In this document: piece after piece, positions 1 to 8,105 of the stretch | Numbering within the stretch: position 1 is the stretch's first letter | How the letters are laid out: each line of letters opens with the position of its first letter | Assembly (NCBI GenBank): GCA_023659985.1 | Contig: JAGXOH010000002.1 | Location: forward strand, 1-45,903 | DNA: 45,903 bases | Source: Candidatus Falkowbacteria bacterium LH_S3 | Lineage (GTDB): Bacteria > Patescibacteriota > Patescibacteriia > Patescibacteriales > JAGXOH01 | Direction: 5' to 3' | Notes under the pieces: generated by a model | Told to the model about the DNA's origin: nothing | Database searches by the model: none | What the model saw: only the letters and a program-made list of their open reading frames with translations | Translations under genes and position numbers: made by a program

Positions 1-142
1 TCTTACTTCTTACTTTTTACTTCTTACCTCTTACTTTTTATTTGACATTTGAGCTTTGGATTTTGGATTTCATTTAAATTTTGGTTTTGCGTTTTTAACT
101 TTGAGTTTTGCGTTTCAACTATATTTCATTTAATTTTTGGTT
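1..142. repeat. Intergenic word-repeat tract A
   Basis: AT-rich low-complexity tract. A CTTACTTCTTAC-type minisatellite is followed by recurring short phrases such as TTTGGATTTTGGATTTC and TTTTGGTTTTGCGTTTT. The same phrases recur near 18.8-19.1, 32.1, 33.9-34.2 and 38.1-38.5 kb, in either orientation and in varying order. No coding potential is seen. Confidence 0.75.
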
Positions 143-1855
143 TTACCTCCCTATCCCTTTATAAACAATCCCCGCTTCAATAAATTTTTCCTTAGGCAGG
201 CAATTGCGGCCGTCAATCACGACCTTGACTCCATTTTTCAAAAAATAATCTGGCGTTAATTCTTTAAATACTTTATGCGCTGTAGCGATAATAATCGCTT
301 CCGCTCCTTTAATCGCTTCGTCTAGACTCTTTGTTGTTGATTTTTCCAAAATAAACGGGTCATAAGAAATAACTTCTGCTCCGTAATCTTTTAGAGATTT
401 TATAATTTCAAACGAGGAACTTTCACGACAATCGTCAATTTCCGGCTTGTAGGAAAGACCAAGAACCGCAACCCGCGCGCCGTTTATGGCGATTTTTTTC
501 TCATTTAATCCTTTTGCCGCTATTCCTGCGGTAAATTTTGGCATTTTATCGTTAATTCTCCTGGCTAAAGCCAAAAAATCATGCTCAAAGCCATTTTTCT
601 TAGCATGTTCAATTAAATAATAAGGATCAATTGGTATGCAATGTCCGCCAACGCCACAACCGGGAAAATAAGTCATAAAACCAAATGGTTTTGTTGCGGC
701 GCCATCAATGACATTTGCGACATCAATACCAAGGCGCGAAAAAGACATTGCCAATTCATTCACAAAAGCGATATTTATATCGATAAAAGTGTTTTCAACG
801 ATTTTAGTTGCCTCTGCTTCTTTAAGCGATGACATCGGTTTCACTTCGCCGGAAATGATTGATTGATAAAATTCAATTGCTTTTTGAAGACCAATTTTAT
901 CAAAACTGCCGACAACGCGGGGAGTATTTTCTACATTCCATTTTTTGTTTCCTGGCTGTATCCGTTCTGGACAATGCGCAAGATAAAAATCTTTTCCGCA
1001 TTTTAATCCAGACTCTTTTTCCAAAATAGGCAAAACAATGTTTTCGCAAACGCTCGGATTGACAGTTGATTCTAAAATTACAAGTTGGTCTTTTTGGATA
1101 AATGGTGCTATGTTGTCGCAGGCATTCTTAACCGGTTCAAGATTAGGCGTATGATTTTTATAAACAGGCGTCGGAACACAAATAATAATGACTGAGGTGT
1201 CTTTTATTCTGCTGACATCTGTTGTTGCTTCCAAAGATGAATTTTTTAACTGTTCGGCTATTTCTTGTTCAGCAAATGGAGAGATGCGATTATTTAACAA
1301 TTTTGCTTTTTCAGAATCAACATCTATGCCAATGACTTTATGTCCTTTTCTATTGGTTAATAAAGCCAAAGGAAGCCCCATATATCCGAGTCCGATTATT
1401 GAAATTATTTTTTCGCTTTGAATTTGACTTAAAAGTTTTTCATATCTTTGTTTATGGTGCTCTTCAGTCTTGGCAATAGATTTTAATATAGCCGCGACAT
1501 GAGTTAAGCCCTCTTCTTCAGCCTTGGTAGCAAAAGAAGGATACATATCAGAGTGTTCACAGTTTTCACCCGCTATAGCTGCTTTTAAGTTTTTTTCAGT
1601 TGTTCCATATTCAGTCAGGGCTTCAGCTTCAACGGTTATATGTTCCATGTTTTCGTTAATTTCCTTCTTAAGTTCTTGAATGTGTTTGAATAATCTTTTG
1701 GCATGGGTTTTTTCTTGTTCGGCTGTTTCTATAAAAATCCCTGATATTTGTTCATAGCCTTCTTTTTTCGCCACTTTAGCATAATAAGTATATCGGTTTA
1801 TGGCTTGGCTTTTTCCAATAAAAGCTTTTGTTAAATTTTTAATAGTTTCCTTCAT
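143..1855 (-). CDS. Rubrerythrin-like domain fused to UDP-N-acetylhexosamine 6-dehydrogenase
   Basis: One 570-residue frame joins two families. Residues 1-145 are a rubrerythrin-type ferritin-like four-helix domain. ExxH at E48/H51, E97/E100 and E131/H134 match the usual diiron ligands, but the first ligand motif (normally GES) reads G14-K15-S16, so one carboxylate is missing. From about residue 150 the protein is a nucleotide-sugar dehydrogenase of the WecC/WbpA type. It has the Rossmann motif GLGYMGLP (155-162), the middle-domain NTFIDINIAFVNEL helix, and the catalytic cysteine C406 in GGHCIPIDP. That half would oxidise a UDP-HexNAc to the uronate with NAD+ for surface polysaccharide. Rubrerythrins usually continue into a rubredoxin domain, and here the dehydrogenase occupies that place. 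The start ATG at 1855 fits the rubrerythrin N-terminus. The dehydrogenase half is certain. Whether the ferritin half still binds iron is unknown. Confidence 0.9.
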   Translation of the reverse strand: MKETIKNLTKAFIGKSQAINRYTYYAKVAKKEGYEQISGIFIETAEQEKTHAKRLFKHIQELKKEINENMEHITVEAEALTEYGTTEKNLKAAIAGENCEHSDMYPSFATKAEEEGLTHVAAILKSIAKTEEHHKQRYEKLLSQIQSEKIISIIGLGYMGLPLALLTNRKGHKVIGIDVDSEKAKLLNNRISPFAEQEIAEQLKNSSLEATTDVSRIKDTSVIIICVPTPVYKNHTPNLEPVKNACDNIAPFIQKDQLVILESTVNPSVCENIVLPILEKESGLKCGKDFYLAHCPERIQPGNKKWNVENTPRVVGSFDKIGLQKAIEFYQSIISGEVKPMSSLKEAEATKIVENTFIDINIAFVNELAMSFSRLGIDVANVIDGAATKPFGFMTYFPGCGVGGHCIPIDPYYLIEHAKKNGFEHDFLALARRINDKMPKFTAGIAAKGLNEKKIAINGARVAVLGLSYKPEIDDCRESSSFEIIKSLKDYGAEVISYDPFILEKSTTKSLDEAIKGAEAIIIATAHKVFKELTPDYFLKNGVKVVIDGRNCLPKEKFIEAGIVYKGIGR

Positions 1856-1922
1856 AAGTTTTAAAAAGTTTGATAGCTTTGTTTTACTATTTAAACTTTA
1901 ATTAATTTTTTAGGAATTAATA

Positions 1923-2690
1923 TTATACAGTTAAGTTTCTGTTTTTGCCAACAATAAAAGATAATTTTTGTGAAGACAAGGTGATGTGGGCCGGTGTAGC
2001 CAGTTGAACGCAGTTATCAATTAATAATTTGGCTTTTTTGTTATGAGTATTTAGCTTTTTAAACTCAAAATAACTTTTATTAGTTTCAAAAGAAGAAGCA
2101 AATGAAAATAAGTGTTTGTTTTTTGAAAAAATATATAGATCTAAAGAGTTGTTTGTGGGATTTGTTTTAATGTCATAACTAAAATTAATAATTCTTATAG
2201 TTCCGGATCGTTTTAATTTTACTGAATATTCTTTATTTATTTCCAGGTATTCATTAGGATTTTCTATTTTTATTTCTGATAAAAAGTAAGAGTTATTAAT
2301 TTGTCCAATATTAATCTTTAAGGTTCTTCTTGCCAACAATATTTCGCACGCACCCTCCCAATCATTCACCCCTAAAGTTGAGGACATTTTATTATTATTC
2401 TTTTCTCCTAAGGGGATAATTCCTAGTGTGAACCCTTGGTTTATGTTTTTAGTTTTGGCAATAGCAATAGAATTAATCACTTTGTGGACAGTAGAATCAT
2501 CTCCCACCACTACTACATTTTTAAGGCCAGTTTCGGCTTTTTTTTGAAGTTCGTAGGGTATATTTTTTATTTCTTTCAATTTTAAAATTTTACCGTTAAT
2601 TCCTATATCAGTAAGTCTTTTTTCAATATTAGTAATGGTTTTGAGGTGCTTTTTTTTATTAACAAAAGCATCATATATATAAAGATACAT
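1923..2690 (-). CDS. Degenerate diacylglycerol/sphingosine-kinase-like protein
   Basis: A 255-residue protein with the layout of the DagK/YegS lipid kinase catalytic domain: a VVVV strand, a nucleotide loop, then an LGIIPLG strand. The diagnostic GGDGT loop is changed to GDDST (residues 63-67). The following LGTGND-type motif reads LGEKNNN. Both changes remove glycines that normally hold ATP phosphates. It may be an inactive or repurposed relative. It sits between the fusion gene and bactofilin, all on the minus strand. The family assignment rests on the fold-like motif order, and the function is not predicted. Confidence 0.6.
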   Translation of the reverse strand: MYLYIYDAFVNKKKHLKTITNIEKRLTDIGINGKILKLKEIKNIPYELQKKAETGLKNVVVVGDDSTVHKVINSIAIAKTKNINQGFTLGIIPLGEKNNNKMSSTLGVNDWEGACEILLARRTLKINIGQINNSYFLSEIKIENPNEYLEINKEYSVKLKRSGTIRIINFSYDIKTNPTNNSLDLYIFSKNKHLFSFASSFETNKSYFEFKKLNTHNKKAKLLIDNCVQLATPAHITLSSQKLSFIVGKNRNLTV

Positions 2691-2739
2691 AAAACAAAAG
2701 AGTTAAAAGCACTCTTTTTTTGGGTGCCATTTAAGAAAG

Positions 2740-3147
2740 TTAGCTTTGTCCTTGGTTCTCTTTTTGCTTAACTTCTTTTTTAGCAGGTTGCCCCATGCTA
2801 CATTTTCCGTTTAAGAGGGCGCCCTTTTCCACTGACAAGGAAGAGCATTGAATATTTCCGTTTATTTTAGCAGAAGCTGTGATTTCCAGATGTCCATCTA
2901 TTGTTACGTTTCCTTCAACTACCCCGCCAATACGAGATGTTTGAGCCTCAATGTTGGCGGTTATTTTGGCTTTATCTCCGATAAGAATGTAATTATCGGT
3001 TTTTAAGGAGCCCACCACTTCTCCTTCTACTATAATATTACCTTTTCCTTGAAAATTACCCTTAACTTTAAGGCCAGATCCGATAATTGTTTCAGCTGAT
3101 TTTTTAGTTTCTTCGGCTTCATTGTTTTTAAACATATTGTTGCCCAA
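2740..3147 (-). CDS. Bactofilin (polymer-forming cytoskeletal protein)
   Basis: A 135-residue protein. A short charged N-terminal tail is followed by a hydrophobic/glycine-periodic core at about residues 20-115, the right-handed beta-helix pattern of bactofilins (DUF583). Typical phrases are GSGLKVKGN, VEGEVVGSL, GVVEGNVTIDG and INGNIQC. Bactofilins polymerise without nucleotide and scaffold cell-wall or shape functions at the membrane. A lysine-rich tail follows the core. The start could be the first ATG (3147) or the internal Met5. The length is normal for the family. Confidence 0.9.
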   Translation of the reverse strand: MGNNMFKNNEAEETKKSAETIIGSGLKVKGNFQGKGNIIVEGEVVGSLKTDNYILIGDKAKITANIEAQTSRIGGVVEGNVTIDGHLEITASAKINGNIQCSSLSVEKGALLNGKCSMGQPAKKEVKQKENQGQS

Positions 3148-3360
3148 TTTTAAAATAATTTTATAAAATTATTGTTTATTTATGTTACTCTATGATTGAC
3201 ATACTGTCAAAACAAAGGTAATGTATTTTTTAGTGTAATGATAATTTATTAAATTAGTTAAATTAAATAGAGTAAGTTTACTAAATTGTTAAAATAAAAA
3301 TATAAATTTAAAACAGAGTTTAGTTTTAATATTGTTATTCATCAATAAATTAAAAATAAG

Positions 3361-3548
3361 ACTTTAGTCTACGCATACGTGGACTAAAGTTAAGAGAATA
3401 AACTAGAAATAAGACTTTAGTCCAGGGTGTCGTAGACTAAAGTTAAGAGAATAAACTAGAAATAGGACTTTAGTCTACGCATACGTGGACTTAAGTTGTG
3501 GATAAATTAAAAATTAAAATTTTAGTCCAGGATGTCGTGGACTTAAGT
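3361..3548. repeat. Four regularly spaced 30-bp palindromes
   Basis: Palindromes of about 30 bp lie at 3361-3390, 3414-3443, 3467-3496 and 3519-3548, starting 53, 53 and 52 bp apart. The first has 13-bp arms around a CATA loop (ACTTTAGTCTACG / CGTGGACTAAAGT, one wobble). The first two spacers are nearly identical, so this is a tandem repeat of about 53 bp and not a CRISPR array. A perfect DnaA-box sequence TGTGGATAA (3497-3505) directly abuts the third palindrome. Related palindromes lie at 23.1-23.4 kb. This tract fills most of the gap between bactofilin and tRNA-Ala. Confidence 0.85.
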
Positions 3549-3578
3549 TAATAGTAAAAATTCATTCTATTTTTAAAA

Positions 3579-3652
3579 GGGCCTATAGCTCAGTTGGTTA
3601 GAGCGCCTGCATGGCATGCAGGAGGTCACCGGTTCGAGTCCGGTTAGGTCCA
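3579..3652 (+). tRNA. tRNA-Ala (GGC)
   Basis: Full cloverleaf. The acceptor pairs GGGCCTA with TAGGTCC (one G-U). The anticodon stem CCTGC/GCAGG encloses ATGGCAT, giving anticodon GGC. The T-arm contains GTTCGAGTC. The discriminator is A and the 3' CCA is not encoded. Confidence 0.97.
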
Positions 3653-3924
3653 CAGTGCGATTAATTACTATTATTTTTAAAGTTTTTGTATAGTTTTATG
3701 TAATGATTAATATTAACCATTACATTGATAAGCCGTTTCTTTATAAACCCAAAATCAAGTATACAAGGGCTTTTAGTAGACGTTTTTATAAATTTAAGAC
3801 AAAAATATAAACAATAAAAGTATAAAAAATAGGGAAACAAAAAAATACAGTTTTTAATTTCCCTATATTAAATTTTATTTTTAGAATCAATCAAACTAAT
3901 CTTGTTTTACTTTAAAAATAAAGT

Positions 3925-4302
3925 TTACATAATATCTTTATAATGGCTAATCGTTATAATTTCCTTAACTTTTTTGTAGGTTAATTGGAGGAGATCTATT
4001 CTTGTATCATTAAACACTATTTTTTTTTGGTGGCAGTATCTTCCCACTCCTTTTTTTATGTTTTTTATTTGTTTTCTCGTTAATAATATTTCGGATTTGT
4101 TAAAAGGTTTTTCCAAATTAGTTTTTACTTCTATAAAAACAATGCTCGATTTTTGTTGAGCTATGATATCCAACTCATAATAACCAAGTTTTATGTTACT
4201 TCCAATTATTTTATAATTATGTTTTTGTAAATAATATTTGGCAACAATTTCTCCTTTTTTGCCTAATTGGTAATAAAAATGTGAAGACATATAAAAAACC
4301 AC
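3925..4302 (-). CDS. YraN/UPF0102 family nuclease-like protein
   Basis: A 125-residue protein with the UPF0102 pattern: an N-terminal GxxGExxAxxYLxxxxYxI helix-strand, then ELDIIAQQ and VFIEVKT. These supply the E, D and ExK residues of a restriction-endonuclease-like fold. Family members are thought to be structure-related nucleases, but their biological role is poorly known. Translation could begin at the first ATG or at the internal MSSHF five codons in. It lies just downstream of a small membrane protein gene on the same strand. Confidence 0.85.
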   Translation of the reverse strand: MVFYMSSHFYYQLGKKGEIVAKYYLQKHNYKIIGSNIKLGYYELDIIAQQKSSIVFIEVKTNLEKPFNKSEILLTRKQIKNIKKGVGRYCHQKKIVFNDTRIDLLQLTYKKVKEIITISHYKDIM

Positions 4303-4326
4303 TGTTAGGCAAACATTATGCTAATG

Positions 4327-4731
4327 TTAGGAAATATATTTACTGTATTGCTCTTTTTCTTTACGAATTTCAATGCGTTTAGATAGAGTTTTAAAAAGCT
4401 TGATTATAAAAAATAACCATATTGCCATTTCTAAAAACCATATCACAAACCAAAAACGAGACGAGAAAAAGGGGATTGTTTGGTAATTAAAAAACCAAAT
4501 CAACCCCCCTAAAACAGTATTGGTTATAGAAAAATAGTAAAGTTGCCTCCAGGCTAGTAAGAATTGATTTTTCTTTCTTTTTTTATTTTTCTTTTTTAAA
4601 TAAAATAAAGAGGTGAAAATTAAAAATAAAACAATTAAAATTATAAGCGTATATTCATAAATATTCATTAATTGTCCCGTTCTCATATCTAACCAAAAGT
4701 TCCAACTAATCAATTTGTCAACAATCTCCAT
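4327..4731 (-). CDS. Small membrane protein, unknown function
   Basis: A 134-residue protein with three likely membrane helices: about residues 25-45 (TLIILIVLFLIF), 72-88 around NTVLGGLIWFF, and 95-115 (FWFVIWFLEMAIWLF). A lysine-rich cytoplasmic loop (KKKNKKRKKN) separates helices 1 and 2, and the C-terminal tail is charged. I do not recognise the family. It lies in a same-strand run with YraN and the methyltransferase. Confidence 0.65.
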   Translation of the reverse strand: MEIVDKLISWNFWLDMRTGQLMNIYEYTLIILIVLFLIFTSLFYLKKKNKKRKKNQFLLAWRQLYYFSITNTVLGGLIWFFNYQTIPFFSSRFWFVIWFLEMAIWLFFIIKLFKTLSKRIEIRKEKEQYSKYIS

Positions 4732-4767
4732 AAAATTTGAATTTTGAAATTATAAGCACTTAACTAT

Positions 4768-5319
4768 TTATTTAATAAATAAGGCTCCATAATGATATGT
4801 TCCTGCCTCAAATTCTTCTTCTAAGGACAACCCTAACTTTTGAATACTTTGTTTTAAGGATTCTTTTTTAACCTTAGCTTCGGCAGGTGGTCCAATAGGA
4901 GTTGCAACATTCTTCCATTCCACGATCAGTAAATAGCAACCCTTTTTGATTAATCTTATGCTTTCTCGTAGTAATGCAGCTCTTTGCTCTGATTGATATA
5001 AAGTATTTATTAGCAAGCCAACATCTAATGATTCTGATTCAATTTTGGTTGCTTTAAATATTTCTAGGTCACTCCATACAGTTTCTATATTAGTATATCC
5101 TTCTTGCTCAATCCTTTTATTTAGATTAGTTAATACACTTTTCATTATATCCACTGCATACACTTTACCTTTATTTCCAACAATTCTGGCTGCTGGGAAT
5201 ACAAATTGTCCGGCAGAGCCGCAACCCAAGCCAGCTATTGAGTTACCTTCTTTTACTTGAGCCTTTTCTAAAATAAAATCTGGGTTTAGCAAATAGGCTC
5301 CACCTGTTTTTTCGTTCAT
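4768..5319 (-). CDS. Class I SAM-dependent methyltransferase
   Basis: A 183-residue protein with the Rossmann methyltransferase layout. Motif I is GLGCGSAG (30-37), followed by the acidic-loop strand VYAVDIM, then SDLE and the motif IV-like strand LDVGLLINTLY. It is close to the methyltransferase type-11/25 group, whose substrates range from small molecules to tRNA or protein. The substrate cannot be named from sequence. The length fits a stand-alone catalytic domain. Confidence 0.8.
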   Translation of the reverse strand: MNEKTGGAYLLNPDFILEKAQVKEGNSIAGLGCGSAGQFVFPAARIVGNKGKVYAVDIMKSVLTNLNKRIEQEGYTNIETVWSDLEIFKATKIESESLDVGLLINTLYQSEQRAALLRESIRLIKKGCYLLIVEWKNVATPIGPPAEAKVKKESLKQSIQKLGLSLEEEFEAGTYHYGALFIK

Positions 5320-5378
5320 ATTTATTAAGAATTATTAATATTATTATATTATAATTATTTTTCTAAGTAAATAAGACT

Positions 5379-6056
5379 TTATTTCACCAAGATTTGTTTT
5401 TTTACTATATTTTTTTTACTATATTTTTTTTGCGCTGTTATGGTTATGGTATTAACACCTTTTTTTAAAGCAATTTTTTCCGTAAAATCTCCATTATTAT
5501 TAGTAAGAACAGAGTTGCCGTTTATATAAATTTGAGAATCCGATTCGGTTTCACCTATAATAGATATCTGCCTTTCATTGGTTATAAAATCATTTTTTGG
5601 TTTTTGTATACTCAGATCAGGAGGAGAAACAAAACTTTTTATACAATACCCAAGATAACCAAAACAAACAATAACCACTGCAACAATTATAATATTTTTT
5701 ATAATATGCGGGAAAATTATAAAATTGATTCTTTTTAATTTATTTTTTGAAAAAATAGAAATATTAGATATACCGTTTTGAGGCGCTACTTGCTTCTCTT
5801 TTTGAAAATCATTTAGCAGCTCATCTTTATCTAATCCCAAGAAATTAGTGTATACTTTTAAATATTTTTTTTCATACATCCCGCTGGGCAATTTATTGTA
5901 ATTACCTAACTCTAAAGCTTTCAAATATTCTAATTTTATCTTTGTTTTTTTAGAAGCTTTTTTTAAGGATATGTTTTGTTTAGTTCTTGCTAAATAAAAT
6001 TGTTCTCCAACTGTTTTATTTTCTGTTTGTATTTTATTTTTTTTAAAACCAATCAT
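5379..6056 (-). CDS. RodZ-like protein: HTH, one membrane helix, Ig-type tail
   Basis: A 225-residue protein. Residues 14-80 form a Cro/cI-type HTH_25 domain (GEQFYLARTKQNISLKKASKKT) as in RodZ. A single membrane helix spans about 111-138. The C-terminal part, residues 145-225, looks like an Ig-like beta-sandwich (ISIIGET, IYINGNSV, GVNTITITAQ) seen in extracytoplasmic adhesion or carbohydrate domains. RodZ links MreB to the envelope. This version replaces the usual DUF4115 domain. It is downstream of the pilin-like gene on the same strand. Confidence 0.8.
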   Translation of the reverse strand: MIGFKKNKIQTENKTVGEQFYLARTKQNISLKKASKKTKIKLEYLKALELGNYNKLPSGMYEKKYLKVYTNFLGLDKDELLNDFQKEKQVAPQNGISNISIFSKNKLKRINFIIFPHIIKNIIIVAVVIVCFGYLGYCIKSFVSPPDLSIQKPKNDFITNERQISIIGETESDSQIYINGNSVLTNNNGDFTEKIALKKGVNTITITAQKKYSKKNIVKKQILVK

Positions 6057-6079
6057 ATTTTGAAAACTAATAAGATTAA

Positions 6080-6544
6080 TTATTTATTCCAGTCCGTGTT
6101 TAAGATATCACTATTCTTGGCTCCTAAGGATTGAGCTGTAAAATTAACTATTATGTAGCTGGAAAAAATAATAACTAAACCAATCACGGCGCCAACCAAT
6201 GCTTTTTTACCGTTTTCTATTGTTTCAGAATTACCACCAGATAACAAAAGCAAAAAACCGCCGTACATAAAAGCCAATAAAGCAAGAGCGCCAACAATAG
6301 CTAAAACAAAGTTAAAAATATTGACTCCTAACCGAATAAAATCATTAAGTTCACAATCACCACAGGCGCGACACTTTTGCATATCGGCCCAAATACTATT
6401 TTCTGAAGTTTCTATAGTTCTTTTTTTTCCTCCTTCCACGCACGTTTTTGTTGTTTCTCCGGCTATTGTTTTTTCAGGAGATCCTATTAATATTAACATT
6501 AGAATTACTCCTAAAATAAGGATTTTATTTATTTTGCTAAACAT
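6080..6544 (-). CDS. TrbC/VirB2-like pilin family protein with cysteine-rich insert
   Basis: A 154-residue protein with a signal peptide ending near residue 28. A cysteine cluster (CVEGG, CRACGDC) follows, then two membrane helices with the GG-x-N-x-x-KAL linker typical of T4SS-type major pilins (FMYGGFLLLLSGGN, then ALVGAVIGLVIIF). It is a distant paralogue of the six-gene array at 24.6-27.4 kb, but it alone carries the CxxC cluster. The role could be pilus subunit or secretion-channel component. Confidence 0.7.
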   Translation of the reverse strand: MFSKINKILILGVILMLILIGSPEKTIAGETTKTCVEGGKKRTIETSENSIWADMQKCRACGDCELNDFIRLGVNIFNFVLAIVGALALLAFMYGGFLLLLSGGNSETIENGKKALVGAVIGLVIIFSSYIIVNFTAQSLGAKNSDILNTDWNK

Positions 6545-6588
6545 AAGACTGAATTAGAAAAAATAACAGCTTGGTTATTCTTAGTTTT

Positions 6589-7989
6589 TTATTCGTATAT
6601 AGTTTGTTGTACTCTATTTGCTCCGGTTTGAATTATCTCTTTTAGTTTTTTATTCTTTTTATTAGCAGAATCAATCATGTTTTTTATCGCTTTTTCTGCA
6701 GCTAAAGGTCTGGTTCCTTTATACCAGCTTTTGGCTGTTAAAATCTGTTCTGCAAAGGTGCCTATGTCAATATCACTGATCTGTTCGTTTACGAGCGATC
6801 TTAAGGCAGTTGGTTTTTTAGTTTTTTCAAGATATGTTTTAGCCATTTCCGGATTTGTGGTGGCAAAATGAATGAAATCCCAGGCTTCTTGAACGTGTTT
6901 GCTTTTTTGAGAAACAACTTCTACCCAATAGTTGGCATAATTTATTTTTTGAGAACTTTTTTCTATTTGTGGCATATTGGTGACGGAAAAATTTAATTTA
7001 GGTGATTGTGCCTTTATCATGGGTACATGATAGGAATATCCAAATATTATAGCAAGCTTTCCTTGAGCAAATAAATTTAAAGAATTATCAAGAGTATTAT
7101 TCCAACAATAAACTTCTTTTGCCGGATTAGAAAAATCAGTATAAAATCTTAGAGCCTCAAGTCCTGGGTTGTAGTTTTGTTTCTCAAGATAAGAAGGAAC
7201 TATATGAAAACTAACGTTTTGATCTTCCATCATTATAGCTCCGTTTTGCATCATAAGAAGAGAGAGGATATCAGAAGACCTTTGTATATTTTCACTTCCT
7301 CCTAAGGCAACCCCGGATTGAATTAATCTTCCTTTCCTGTCTTGTTTGCTTAGTTTTTTAACAGCTTCTTGAAACTCCCTGTTCCAATATTTAGGCGGAG
7401 TGGCGATCCCGGCATTATTTAAAAGATCTCGATTATAAAACATAGCAAGAGTATCCATATATAGGGGTAGTCCGTAGATCTTATTTTCTTCTTGATCGTT
7501 ATTTTTTACTTTTATAACCACATCATGATAGACAGCATCTACAAATTTTTCTTTAAGTCCTTTTAAGGTAATAGTATTTTTGATTTTAAGAGTAGGGACA
7601 GTTCTTTTTTTTATAGCTCCTTTTTCAACCGGATAAGCCAGATCCAGTTTTTCAGGTAAAGGAGTTATTTTATTTTGGTATTTTTTTACCCATGTATTTT
7701 GAATAGAAAATATATCTGGCCCTCTATCTTCAGCCATAGCGTTTATTAATTTTTCTTCGTATTCATCATACCTAATTTTTCTATAGTTTATAGTGATATT
7801 AGGGTGAATTTTATTATATTTGTTTATAATTTCTTGAAAGGCATCTGCACTATCAAAGGGTCGCCAATAATCAATAGTTATTGGCTCCATTTTTTGTTGA
7901 GCCTCTTTATCTACGGATTTACACCCAAAGCCAGAAGAAAGCAGTCCCACTGCGACCAGGACGATAATAACTATTTTTGTTTTATGCAT
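6589..7989 (-). CDS. ABC-type extracellular solute-binding lipoprotein (family 1, sugar-type)
   Basis: A 466-residue protein with a signal peptide and lipobox ending at C23 (SSGFGC). It then has the solute-binding family 1 pattern: ITIDYWRPFDSADAFQEII, AEDRGPDIFSIQ, GLPLYMDTLAMFYNRDLL, and WDFIHFATTNPEMA. Such proteins deliver sugars to MalFG-type permeases. No such permease pair is present nearby, and the adjacent ABC genes are of the exporter type. The substrate is unknown. Confidence 0.88.
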   Translation of the reverse strand: MHKTKIVIIVLVAVGLLSSGFGCKSVDKEAQQKMEPITIDYWRPFDSADAFQEIINKYNKIHPNITINYRKIRYDEYEEKLINAMAEDRGPDIFSIQNTWVKKYQNKITPLPEKLDLAYPVEKGAIKKRTVPTLKIKNTITLKGLKEKFVDAVYHDVVIKVKNNDQEENKIYGLPLYMDTLAMFYNRDLLNNAGIATPPKYWNREFQEAVKKLSKQDRKGRLIQSGVALGGSENIQRSSDILSLLMMQNGAIMMEDQNVSFHIVPSYLEKQNYNPGLEALRFYTDFSNPAKEVYCWNNTLDNSLNLFAQGKLAIIFGYSYHVPMIKAQSPKLNFSVTNMPQIEKSSQKINYANYWVEVVSQKSKHVQEAWDFIHFATTNPEMAKTYLEKTKKPTALRSLVNEQISDIDIGTFAEQILTAKSWYKGTRPLAAEKAIKNMIDSANKKNKKLKEIIQTGANRVQQTIYE

Positions 7990-8105
7990 AAGTTAAAAAA
8001 TTATTTGTAAACAAGTTTAATATAAAAATACCAAATCTATCTGGATTTTAGCTACTCTTAGAAGTATTTGTTTTTATTATAACACAAGAGCCTTTTTATC
8101 AAAAA

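Noticed and set aside
3361..3548. CRISPR array (30-bp repeats, about 23-bp spacers)
   Set aside because: The first two spacers are almost identical and the repeats are full palindromes, so it is a tandem hairpin repeat. No cas genes are present.
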